Origin: an uncultured Clostridia bacterium
Lineage (GTDB): Bacteria; Bacillota; Clostridia; Oscillospirales; Oscillospiraceae
Assembly: GCA_945877365.1 (NCBI GenBank)
Contig: CAMCRV010000004.1
Coordinates: forward strand, 1 to 64,000
Direction: 5' to 3'
DNA length: 64,000 nt
A program made the translations under genes and the position numbers. The notes beneath the pieces were generated by a model that made no database searches, had not been told where the DNA came from, and saw only the letters and a list, made by a program, of their open reading frames with translations. This document shows, piece after piece, positions 50,685-58,651 of the stretch (its first letter is position 1; each line of letters opens with the position of its first letter).

Positions 50685-50930
50685 ATGAAGCTGGCAATGG
50701 TTGCAAAGACGCTGGTACCCTGCCGGGCTGCGGCGGCGCTGGGGGAAAAGCCCCTGCTGCTGCTGCGCTCCGGGCAGGAGGAGCTGGCGGCGGTGGATCT
50801 GGTGGGAGCGGCTCAGGGGGACTGGGTGCTGGCGGTCACCGGCTGCGCCGGGGCGAAATTCGCCATGGATACCGCCGCGGATGCGGTGGTGGTGGCGGTG
50901 ATTCCGGAAGACAGTGGGATTGGGTGTTGA
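50685..50930 (+). CDS. EutN/CcmL-type microcompartment vertex protein
   Basis: The 81-residue product matches the EutN/CcmL (BMC-P) fold: KLAMVAKTLVPCRAA at the start, a strand with LLLLRSGQEELAAVDLVGAAQGDWVLAV, then AVVVAVIPED. Pentamers of this protein cap the vertices of bacterial microcompartments. No hexameric shell protein or other microcompartment enzyme is present nearby. GGAGGAAAGCT precedes the ATG. The promoter of the metG leader overlaps its stop codon. Confidence 0.85.
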   Translation: MKLAMVAKTLVPCRAAAALGEKPLLLLRSGQEELAAVDLVGAAQGDWVLAVTGCAGAKFAMDTAADAVVVAVIPEDSGIGC

Positions 50931-51220
50931 CAAAGTGCGCTGTTTCACGCTATAATAACCGGGATACAGGAAAAAGCTGTGAAAAGAAGAGTAGGCTTGG
51001 TTCCGCCGGTCAGAGAGCCCCGGGCGCTGGGAAGGGGTACGGCAGGGAAAGCCGAACATGGTCTTGGAGCTGGGAGTTCCGATACAGTAGGCTCTCCCCG
51101 GGCTGCCCCGTTACAGGCGTTTGAGGCGCGGATTTCGTCCCTGCGAAGCTCCGCGTGAAGCAAGGTGGTACCGCGTCAATTTTTGTCGCCCTTGGGAGTT
51201 TCCCGGGGCGTCTTTTTATT
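50927..51220 (+). promoter_or_regulatory. Methionine T-box leader of metG, with promoter
   Basis: TTGACA (50927-50932) and TATAAT (50951-50956) are 18 bp apart; the -35 box overlaps the stop of the preceding gene. The leader has AAGAGTA, AGAGAG and the pattern GAAC-ATG followed by TTGGAGCT, giving a specifier codon ATG (51058-51060) for methionine. The T-box AAGGTGGTACCGCG lies at 51162-51175, with UGGU pairing with the tRNA end, and a terminator hairpin at about 51187-51216 precedes TCTTTTTATTTT. Uncharged tRNA-Met should stabilise the antiterminator and turn on metG. Confidence 0.93.
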
Positions 51221-51245
51221 TTCCGGTCTATAGGAGGATTATTTT

Positions 51246-53201
51246 ATGTGCGAAAAGTGCAAGGGTAATTATTATATTACCACCCCCATCTATTATCCCT
51301 CGGCAAAGCTCCATATCGGTCACGCCTACTGCACCGTGGCCACCGATGCCATGGCCCGGTTCAAGCGGCTGCAGGGCTACCATGTAAAGTTCCTCACCGG
51401 CACCGACGAGCACGGTCAGAAAATCGAGGACAAGGCTAAGGCCGCCGGAGTCACTCCCCAGCAGTTTGTGGATGACATCGTTCTGGGCGAGCGTGGTGTG
51501 CTGGATCTGTGGAAGCTGATGAACATCTCCTATGACCGGTTCATCCGCACCACCGACGACTACCATGTGGAGGCCATCCAGAAGATCTTCAAGAGGATGT
51601 ACGACAACGGCGACATCTACAAGGGCAAGTATGTGGGCAAATACTGCAAGCCCTGCGAGTCCTTCTGGACGGATGCTCAGCTGGTGGACGGCAAGTGCCC
51701 CGACTGCGGCGGCGAGGTTCAGGAGGCCGAGGAGGAGGCCTACTTCTTCCGGCTCAGCAAGTACGCTGACCGGGTGCAGGATCTGCTGGAGAACACCGAT
51801 TTTCTGGAGCCCCGGAGCCGGGTCTCCGAGATGGTGAACAACTTCATCAAGCCCGGCCTGGAGGATCTTTGCGTCTCCCGTACCAGCTTCACCTGGGGCG
51901 TGCCGGTGGACTTCGACCCCGGCCATGTGGTGTATGTGTGGATTGACGCTCTGTTCAACTACATGACGGCTCTGGGCTTTGAAAACGACAAATACCACGA
52001 TCTGGAGGACTTCTGGCCTGCGGATGTCCACTTCATCGGCAAGGAAATTGTCCGGTTCCACTCCATCATCTGGCCTGCCATGCTGATGAGCCTGAACCTG
52101 CCCCTGCCCAAGAAGGTATTTGGTCACGGCTGGCTGCTGCTGGACGGCGGCAAGATGAGCAAGTCCAAGGGCAATGTGGTGGATCCCTACATTCTGGCGG
52201 AGCGGTTCGGCGTGGATGCCCTGCGGTTCTTCCTGCTGCGCTCCTTCCCCTTCGGCTCCGACGGCAACTTCTCCAATGAGCTGCTGATCAACACCATCAA
52301 TGTGGATCTGGCCAACGATCTGGGCAATCTGGTGTCCCGTACCGTTGCCATGGCGCTGAAATACTTCGGCGAGGCTCTGCCTGCCCAGCAGCAGGAGAAT
52401 CCCGAACTGGATGCCGAGCTGCTGGCCATGGCCTCCGGCCTTCGGGATAGATATGAGGAGCAGATGGAGAAGTTTGCCTTCCAGAATGCGCTGGCGGAAA
52501 TCTTCAAGGTCATCTCCCGAGCCAACAAGTATATCGATGAGAACGCCCCCTGGGTGCTGGCCAAGGAGGAGGAAAACAAGCCCCGGCTGGCACGGGTGCT
52601 GTACAACCTGCTGGAGACGGTGCGGATCTGCGCAGGCCTGCTGACCCCCTTCATGCCTGACACCGCGGCAGAGATTTCCCGGCGGCTGGGCGGTGCACCC
52701 ATGGACTGGGACAGCCTGAACAAATTCGGCGTGCTGCCTGCGGATGTGGCTGCGGTTTCCGGCCCGGCTCTGTTCCCCAGAATCGACATGGAGAAGGAGC
52801 TGGCGGCTCTGGAGGAGCTGTCCAAGCCCAAGTCCACCATCGAAATCGAGCCTTACACCGAAGAAAGCGTGGATTTCGACACCTTCTGCAAGAATGAACT
52901 CCGGGCGGTAAAGGTGAAATCCTGCGAGAATGTGAAAAAGAGCGACAAGCTGCTGTGCTTCACTCTGGACGACGGCACCGGCACCGACCGGCAGATTCTC
53001 TCCGGCATTGCCAAGTTCTACAAGCCGGAGGAGCTGGTGGGCAAGACTCTGGTGGCCATCACCAACCTGCCCCCCAGAAAGATGATGGGCAAGCCCTCCT
53101 GCGGTATGCTCCTCAGCGCCGTCCACAAGGACAAGGGGGAGGAAAAGCTCCAGCTGATTATGCTGGATGACAGCATCCCTGCAGGCGCAAAGCTGTGTTA
53201 A
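51246..53201 (+). CDS. metG: Methionyl-tRNA synthetase
   Basis: The 651-residue product is MetRS. It has the class I HIGH motif (LHIGHAYCTV), the zinc-binding cysteines in CKPCES and CPDCGG, LDGGKMSKSKGNVV (KMSKS), an anticodon-binding helical domain and a C-terminal tRNA-binding OB domain (VKVKSCENVKKSDKLLCF) of about 100 residues. It charges tRNA-Met. AGGAGGATTATTTT precedes the ATG. Controlled by the T-box leader upstream. Confidence 0.98.
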   Translation: MCEKCKGNYYITTPIYYPSAKLHIGHAYCTVATDAMARFKRLQGYHVKFLTGTDEHGQKIEDKAKAAGVTPQQFVDDIVLGERGVLDLWKLMNISYDRFIRTTDDYHVEAIQKIFKRMYDNGDIYKGKYVGKYCKPCESFWTDAQLVDGKCPDCGGEVQEAEEEAYFFRLSKYADRVQDLLENTDFLEPRSRVSEMVNNFIKPGLEDLCVSRTSFTWGVPVDFDPGHVVYVWIDALFNYMTALGFENDKYHDLEDFWPADVHFIGKEIVRFHSIIWPAMLMSLNLPLPKKVFGHGWLLLDGGKMSKSKGNVVDPYILAERFGVDALRFFLLRSFPFGSDGNFSNELLINTINVDLANDLGNLVSRTVAMALKYFGEALPAQQQENPELDAELLAMASGLRDRYEEQMEKFAFQNALAEIFKVISRANKYIDENAPWVLAKEEENKPRLARVLYNLLETVRICAGLLTPFMPDTAAEISRRLGGAPMDWDSLNKFGVLPADVAAVSGPALFPRIDMEKELAALEELSKPKSTIEIEPYTEESVDFDTFCKNELRAVKVKSCENVKKSDKLLCFTLDDGTGTDRQILSGIAKFYKPEELVGKTLVAITNLPPRKMMGKPSCGMLLSAVHKDKGEEKLQLIMLDDSIPAGAKLC

Positions 53202-53204
53202 GAT

Positions 53205-53250
53205 TGCAAAAAAATCTCCCATGACGAAAAGTCATGGGAGATTTTTTGCA
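53205..53250. terminator. Terminator of metG
   Basis: ATCTCCCATGAC and GTCATGGGAGAT pair with flanking TGCAAAAAA/TTTTTTGCA, giving long A and T runs on both sides. Confidence 0.93.
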
Positions 53251-53261
53251 GTTAGCAGTGA

Positions 53262-53420
53262 AAACAGGGAGCGAAGCCGAAGGATCTTCGCACTAACCCA
53301 CTGCACAGCAAATACCAAATGCGTAGATCCTTCGACTCGCTTTTGCTCGCTCAGGATGACGGGGAGGGGGAACGGATTGCCACGCCAGTCTGAGGACTGG
53401 CTCGCAATGACAGACTGGAC
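53262..53420. repeat. Composite of family B-type repeats
   Basis: GGAGCGAAGCCGAAGGATCT and GTAGATCCTTCGACTCGCTT with CTCAGGATGACG match the element at 23316, and GGATTGCCACGCCAGTCTGA with GGCTCGCAATGACAG match family B. About 90 bp more to the ABC gene hold no gene. Confidence 0.8.
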
Positions 53421-53510
53421 TGCTGGGGCAGTAACGAACCGGGAGGGCCCAGAGGATGTAACGATTCCTTCCAGTCTTACCTCTCGTAAGAGCCCGGCCG
53501 GGCATCCGGC

Positions 53511-55409
53511 CTAGTCGGGTTCAAAGTCGCCGGTGTAGAGCCGGTAGTAGGTGCCGCGCTGGGCTACCAGATCGTCGTGGGTGCCGCGCTCAATGATGCG
53601 ACCCTGATCCAGCACCATGATGCAGTCGGCGTTGCGCACCGTGGACAGCCGGTGGGCGATGATGAACACCGTCCGGCCGTGCATCAGGGCATCCATGCCG
53701 TCCTGCACCAGCTTCTCCGTCCGGGTGTCGATGGAGGAGGTGGCCTCGTCCAGAATCATCACCGGAGGATCGGCCACCGCCGCCCGGGCAATGGCAATCA
53801 GCTGCCGCTGACCCTGAGACAGATTGGCTCCATTGCCCGTCAGCTCCGTCTGATAGCCCTGGGGCAGACGGGTGATGAAATCGTGGGCGTTGGCCAGCTT
53901 GGCGGCCCGGATGCAGTCCTCGTCAGAAGCCTCCAGATTGCCGTAGCGGATGTTGTCCATGACGGTGCCGGTGAAGAGGTTGGTATCCTGCAGGACGATG
54001 CCAAGGCTGCGCCGCAGATCGGCCTTGCGGATTTTGTTGATGTTGATGCCGTCGTAGCGGATTTTGCCGTCGGCAATGTCGTAGAACCGGTTGATGAGGT
54101 TGGTGATGGTGGTCTTGCCTGCGCCGGTGGCGCCAACAAAGGCGATCTTCTGACCTGGGGTGGCGTACAGAGAGATGTCGTGGAGCACCGTCTTTTCCGG
54201 CACATAGCCGAAGTCCACATCGTGCATGGTGATGTCGCCCTTCAGCTCATGATAGGTAATTGTGCCGTCGGCCTTGTGGGGGTGCTTCCATGCCCAGTGA
54301 CCGGTGCGGTGGGGTACCTCGGTGATATTGCCGTTTTCGTCAATTTCCGCATTCACCAGAGTGACATAGCCGTTGTCCACCTCAGGCTCCTGATCCATCA
54401 GCTCAAAGATCCGCTCCGCGCCGGCCAGAGCCATGACGATGGCGTTGATCTGGTTGGAGATCTGGGAGATGGGCATATTGAAGGTGCGAGACAGCAGCAT
54501 GAAGCTCATCAGCTGACCCAGAGTCAGCATTTTGCCCCCGGAGAACACCACGATGATGCCGCCTACAATGGCCAGAACCGCATACTGGACATAGCCCAGA
54601 TTGTTGTTCACCGGACCCATCATATTGGTCATCCGTCCGGCGGTGTAGGCGTTGCGGCACAGCTCCTCGTTGAGCTTGTCGAAGGCCTCCTTGCTGGCCT
54701 CCTCATGGGTGAAGACCTTCACCACCTTCTGGCCGTGGATCATCTCCTCCACAAAGCCGTTGAGAGCACCCAGAGAGCGCTGCTGGCCGATGAAATACTT
54801 GGCAGACCGCTTCACAATGAACATGGTCACGGACAAAATGCCCATGACGGTGAAGATCACCACAATGGTCAGCATCCAGGAGGTTTGCAGCATGGCGATG
54901 AAGGCCACTGCGAGAGTGATGACAGAGCTGACGGTCTGGGGGATGGACTGGGAGATCATCTGCCGCAGGGTGTCGATGTCGCTGGTGTAGCGGGACATGA
55001 TGTTGCCGGCGGTGTTGGTGTCGAAGTAGCGCAGGGGCAGACGCTGCATTTTGGCGAACATCTCATCCCGGATGGTCTTCTGGGTGCCCTGACTGACCCC
55101 CACCATGAGAAATTGCTGCAAAAAGGCGCACACCATGCCCATGGCAAAGATACAGCCGATTTTCACAAGGAAGGACAGCAGGGGGGCAAAGTCGGTGCTT
55201 CCGGTTTCCACCATGGGCAGAATGTAATCATCCACCAGAGCGCCCAGGGATTTGCTGCCGGTGGTCTGGGCGATGGCGGAGCCCAGAATACACAGCAGCA
55301 CCACAATCAGAATGGGGATGTACTGCTTCATGTAGCTCAGCAGCCGCAGCAGCACCTTTTTGGGGTCCTTGGCCTTGCGGCCGTCACCGCGCATTCTTAC
55401 AGGGGGCAT
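53511..55409 (-). CDS. ABC exporter half-transporter, canonical ATPase site
   Basis: The 632-residue product is an exporter-type ABC half-transporter: about six helices in residues 30-330 and an ATPase domain with Walker A GATGAGKTTITN, signature NLSQGQRQLIA and Walker B VMILDEATSSIDTR with the catalytic Glu. The first 20 residues are polar and precede YMKQYIPILIVVLL. It overlaps its partner gene upstream by 13 bp, so the two form a heterodimeric exporter. It could carry drugs, peptides or lipids. Confidence 0.93.
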   Translation of the reverse strand: MPPVRMRGDGRKAKDPKKVLLRLLSYMKQYIPILIVVLLCILGSAIAQTTGSKSLGALVDDYILPMVETGSTDFAPLLSFLVKIGCIFAMGMVCAFLQQFLMVGVSQGTQKTIRDEMFAKMQRLPLRYFDTNTAGNIMSRYTSDIDTLRQMISQSIPQTVSSVITLAVAFIAMLQTSWMLTIVVIFTVMGILSVTMFIVKRSAKYFIGQQRSLGALNGFVEEMIHGQKVVKVFTHEEASKEAFDKLNEELCRNAYTAGRMTNMMGPVNNNLGYVQYAVLAIVGGIIVVFSGGKMLTLGQLMSFMLLSRTFNMPISQISNQINAIVMALAGAERIFELMDQEPEVDNGYVTLVNAEIDENGNITEVPHRTGHWAWKHPHKADGTITYHELKGDITMHDVDFGYVPEKTVLHDISLYATPGQKIAFVGATGAGKTTITNLINRFYDIADGKIRYDGININKIRKADLRRSLGIVLQDTNLFTGTVMDNIRYGNLEASDEDCIRAAKLANAHDFITRLPQGYQTELTGNGANLSQGQRQLIAIARAAVADPPVMILDEATSSIDTRTEKLVQDGMDALMHGRTVFIIAHRLSTVRNADCIMVLDQGRIIERGTHDDLVAQRGTYYRLYTGDFEPD

Positions 55410-57157
55410 GCCTCATCCCCTCCTTTCTGCTGGGAATAGTAGACTTCCTGATAGATGGCACACCGGCTCAGAAGCTCTGCGTGGGTGCCGAAGTCCACCA
55501 CGGTGCCGTTGTCCAGCACCAGAATTTTGTCCGCATCCTGCACCGAGGCGATGCGCTGGGCGATGATCAGCTTGGTGGTGCCGGGGATGGCTTCCCGGAA
55601 GGCCTGCCGGATTTTCGCATCGGTGGCGGTGTCCACCGCAGAGGTGGAGTCGTCCAGAATGAGAATCTTGGGCTTTTTCAGCAATGCCCGGGCGATGCAC
55701 AGCCGCTGCTTCTGACCGCCGGAGACATTGGTGCCGCCCTGCTCAATATAGGTATCGTAGCCCTTGGGGAAGCCCTGAATGAACTCGTCGGCGCAGGCCT
55801 GACGGCAGGCCTCCACCAGCTCCTCGTCGGTGGCGTTGGGGTTGCCCCAGCGCAGGTTCTCTTTAATGGTGCCGGAGAACAGGGTGTTCTTTTGCAGCAC
55901 CATGGCCACCTGATCCCGGAGGACATTCAGGTCATACTGCCGCACATCCACGCCGCCCACCTTCAGGCTGCCCTCGGACACATCGTACAGCCGGGGAATC
56001 AGCTGCACCAGAGTGGTCTTGGAGGAGCCGGTGCCGCCCAAAATGCCGATGGTGGAGCCGGAGGGAATATGCAGATTGACCTCCTTCAGCGCACGGTGCT
56101 GAGCCTTTTCCGAATAGCGGAAGGAGACATTTTCAAAGTCGATGGAGCCGTCGGCCACCTCGGTGACGGCGTTTTCTGCCGGGGAGGTGAGGGTGGATTC
56201 CTCGCTGAGCAGCTCACAGCACCGCTTCATGGGGGCGCGGCTCATGGTGAGCATCACAAACACCATGGACAGCATCATCAGGCTGGAGAGAATCTGGGTG
56301 GTGTAGGTGAACATGGAGCTGAGCTGACCGGTGGTCAGACCCATGGACAGGTCGTTTCCGGAGGCCACCACCAGATGGGCGCCGATCCAGGAGATGGCGA
56401 TCATACAGCCGTAGACACAAAACTGCATGATGGGGGTATTCAGGGACATAATCCGCTCGGCCTTGCAGAAGTCTGCGTAGATGCTGCCGGAGATGGAGGT
56501 GAACTTTTCGATCTCCTTGTCCTCCCGGACGAAGCTCTTCACCACCCGGATGCCGTGGACATTTTCCTGCACCACATTGTTGAGCTTGTCGTAGGTGCGG
56601 AACACCCGGTCAAAAATCCGGAACACCCTGGGCACCAGAAGCACAAGGCCGCAGATCAGCACCGGCAGCGCCACGCAGTACACCAGGCTCAGCCGGACGG
56701 AGATGCCCATGGCGGAGACCATGGCCAGAATCAGCATCATGGGGCAGCGGATGGCCATGCGGATCAGCATCTGGAAGGTCATCTGCAAATTGGCCACATC
56801 CGAGGTCAGACGGGTGACGATGGAGGCGGTGGAGAATTTGTCGATGTTGGCGAAGCTGAAATCCTGCACACGATAGAACATATCGTGGCGCAGATTTTTG
56901 GCAAAGCCCGTGGCGGCCTTGGAGGCCAGATCGGCAGAGAGTACGCCGAAGGCAAGGCTCAGCAGGGCATAGAGCACCAGCTGACCGGATTTGGCCAGAA
57001 TGACGCTCATGTTCTGGGCTTTGATGCCGAAGTCATAGAGGTCGGCCATCACCAGCGGGATGAGAACCTCCATAGTCACCTCGCCTACCATGGTCAGGGG
57101 TGCGCCGATGGCAGCCCATTTGTATTCCCGGATGCTCCGGGACAGTTTTTTTATCAT
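55397..57157 (-). CDS. ABC exporter half-transporter, degenerate ATPase site
   Basis: The 586-residue product has six helices and an ATPase domain with Walker A GGTGSSKTTLVQ, signature NVSGGQKQRLCIA and Walker B LILDDSTSAVDT. The Walker B catalytic Glu is replaced by Asp, as in the non-canonical half of heterodimeric exporters such as BmrCD or TM287/288. It would form one dimer with the downstream product. Its ATG overlaps the MarR gene stop by 4 bp. Confidence 0.93.
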   Translation of the reverse strand: MIKKLSRSIREYKWAAIGAPLTMVGEVTMEVLIPLVMADLYDFGIKAQNMSVILAKSGQLVLYALLSLAFGVLSADLASKAATGFAKNLRHDMFYRVQDFSFANIDKFSTASIVTRLTSDVANLQMTFQMLIRMAIRCPMMLILAMVSAMGISVRLSLVYCVALPVLICGLVLLVPRVFRIFDRVFRTYDKLNNVVQENVHGIRVVKSFVREDKEIEKFTSISGSIYADFCKAERIMSLNTPIMQFCVYGCMIAISWIGAHLVVASGNDLSMGLTTGQLSSMFTYTTQILSSLMMLSMVFVMLTMSRAPMKRCCELLSEESTLTSPAENAVTEVADGSIDFENVSFRYSEKAQHRALKEVNLHIPSGSTIGILGGTGSSKTTLVQLIPRLYDVSEGSLKVGGVDVRQYDLNVLRDQVAMVLQKNTLFSGTIKENLRWGNPNATDEELVEACRQACADEFIQGFPKGYDTYIEQGGTNVSGGQKQRLCIARALLKKPKILILDDSTSAVDTATDAKIRQAFREAIPGTTKLIIAQRIASVQDADKILVLDNGTVVDFGTHAELLSRCAIYQEVYYSQQKGGDEACPL

Positions 57158-57585
57158 GGATTGGATTCCTCCTGTTCTGTTTGCGCACAGGCGCTGCGCA
57201 TATTTGCAATGGCGCGCTGCAGCATGGAGCGGAACATTGCCTGCTCCTCCTGACTGAAGCCCTGCACAAATTGGTTTTCGTTACTGAGAATAGTCTGATA
57301 CAGGGTGTGCTGGCAGTCCCTGCCCTTGGGCAGGACATAGATCCGCTTGCACCGCCGGTCATCAGAATCCCGACGCAGCTCCACAAAGCCCTTCTGTTCC
57401 AGCCGGGAAAGCAGCCCCGACACCGTGGGGTGGCTTAGATGAAAGGCCTCCTCCAGATCCCGGGGGCAGGGGGGCTGGGGATGGGTGGCAAGATAGCCCA
57501 TGATCTGCCCCTGAGCGGCGGTAAGCTCCATAGTCTCCAGAGTTCGGGTCATATTCTGATCGGCGCACCAGTAGAGAATCCGCAC
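57154..57585 (-). CDS. MarR family transcriptional regulator
   Basis: The product, at least 143 residues, has a MarR winged helix: LTAAQGQIMGYLATHP, LEEAFHLSHPTVSGLLSRLE and the wing VELRRDSDDRRCKRIYVLPKG. It probably represses itself and the two exporter genes that follow and is released by a drug-like ligand. The listed start is GTG 57585, which has no ribosome site; the frame is open further up and GGAGG lies 9 nt before a CTG at 57609, which would add LDAYIGHL, typical MarR sequence. I suspect the CTG is the true start. Confidence 0.9.
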   Translation of the reverse strand: MRILYWCADQNMTRTLETMELTAAQGQIMGYLATHPQPPCPRDLEEAFHLSHPTVSGLLSRLEQKGFVELRRDSDDRRCKRIYVLPKGRDCQHTLYQTILSNENQFVQGFSQEEQAMFRSMLQRAIANMRSACAQTEQEESNP

Positions 57586-57631
57586 CAGATGCCCGATATA
57601 TGCGTCCAGCGAAAATCACCTCCGTAAATAG

Positions 57632-57677
57632 GTAGCGTGCTACGGGTTAATATAGCACAGAGGGGTGTGGAAAACAA
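57632..57677 (-). promoter_or_regulatory. Promoter and MarR operator of the exporter operon
   Basis: On the minus strand TTGTTT (57677-57672) and TATATT (57654-57649) are 17 bp apart. Just downstream is GTAGCACGCTAC (57643-57632), a 12-bp near-perfect palindrome where MarR-type dimers usually bind. Confidence 0.75.
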
Positions 57678-57714
57678 GGGGAACGAAAAAAGTTTACAAT
57701 TCGATTCAGAAAGT

Positions 57715-57835
57715 GGGGAGTTAGGAGTGAGGAGTGAGGAGCGAGGAGTGAGGGTATCCCCTTTGGGGATGAAATAAATTATTATTTAATTGACAATTGA
57801 CAATTATTGTGTCCCTTCGGGACGATTTAAAAAAT
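57715..57835. repeat. Family A-type repeat fragments
   Basis: GGAGTTAGGAGTGAGGAGTG with a TCCCCTTTGGGGA hairpin, then AATTGACAATTGACAATTAT with GTCCCTTCGGGAC. Two incomplete elements side by side. Confidence 0.75.
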
Positions 57836-57894
57836 ATCTGTGGAGTTAAGCACATTTTCTTTTGTGCTTATCGGTTTTACTCAGCCGCGTGATA

Positions 57895-58090
57895 AATTGG
57901 AATTTGGCGCACCCAAAGGCCCCCTTGTGTAAAGGGGGCTGTCAGCGAAGCTGACTGGGGGATTGACAACCCCTCCGGCAAAAATCAATAGATTTTTGCC
58001 ACCTGATACATTTTGGTATGATTGCCACTGGCAATCATGGAGATTTTGATTCGCTGCGCGGAGCACAACCCCTTACACAGGGGAGGCTTT
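57895..58090. repeat. Family C dispersed repeat
   Basis: GGCCCCCTTGTGTAAAGGGG, CTGTCAGCGAAGCTGACTGG, AAAAATCAATAGATTTTTGC and CCCTTACACAGGGGAGGC are the inverse of the element at 31738-31872. It follows a short AAGCACA/TGTGCTT hairpin at about 57850-57870. No gene is visible. Confidence 0.85.
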
Positions 58091-58091
58091 G

Positions 58092-58215
58092 GGCATCCCC
58101 ACAAATATAGAACAGACCACCACCGCAAAAACGAATCGGGCGTGCCCAAAGGATGGAAAGATTATCACCCGGGCGAAGGCTCGCATTGCCCGTGGGGGCA
58201 TCCCCACAATTTGTC
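58092..58215. repeat. Family D dispersed repeat
   Basis: The inverse copy of 15785-15905, with AGAACAGACCACCACCGCAA, TTATCACCCGGGCGAAGGCT and CGTGGGGGCATCCCCACAA. It sits about 115 bp before the phage module. Confidence 0.85.
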
Positions 58216-58330
58216 GCTTTGCTGACTGAAACCGATATGCACAAAAAATTTTTTAAAAATTTTTCCAAAAGTTGCCCATTTATGGGCAACTTTTTCTGCG
58301 TTCTGGCTGTATGGGTGAAAGGAGGTTGTT

Positions 58331-58651
58331 ATGAGAGGAAACACAGAGGAAAAGACTCTCCGGCAGCGGCTCTCCGCGGGAAAGCTCACCCGGGCGGATG
58401 TGGTGCGGCGGCTGGGGGAGCTGGCCTTCGGTCGAGCCAACGACTGCGTGCGGCTGGTGCTGGAGGAGGGGGCGGATCTTGGCAAGCTGGACTTGAGCCT
58501 GCTGGCGGAGGTTCGCCGCAGCGAGAAGGGGGCGGTGGAGGTGAAGCTGGCGGATCGGCTGCAGGCGCTGGAGCAGCTGACCACGCTGGTGCAGGAGAGC
58601 ACCGGCGAGCTGGACGCGTTTCTGGATGCCCTGCGGGGTGAGGAGCAATGA
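58331..58651 (+). CDS. Probable phage terminase small subunit
   Basis: The 106-residue product is mostly helical and charged, with RLSAGKLTRADVVRRLGELAF near the start and a heptad-like LADRLQALEQLTTLVQESTG in the second half, suggesting a coiled coil. Sequence alone does not prove TerS; the call rests on its place directly before the large subunit, overlapping it by 4 bp (ATGA), and its size. AAAGGAGG precedes the ATG. It is the first gene of the head module. Confidence 0.65.
   Translation: MRGNTEEKTLRQRLSAGKLTRADVVRRLGELAFGRANDCVRLVLEEGADLGKLDLSLLAEVRRSEKGAVEVKLADRLQALEQLTTLVQESTGELDAFLDALRGEEQ

Noticed and set aside
52900-53180. Separate tRNA-binding protein gene after metG
   Set aside because: The OB domain is in frame with MetRS and has no own start; it is the usual C-terminal extension.
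53577-57253. Two long frames opposite the ABC exporter genes
   Set aside because: Both are Gly/His-rich antisense shadows; the opposite strand has all ABC motifs.
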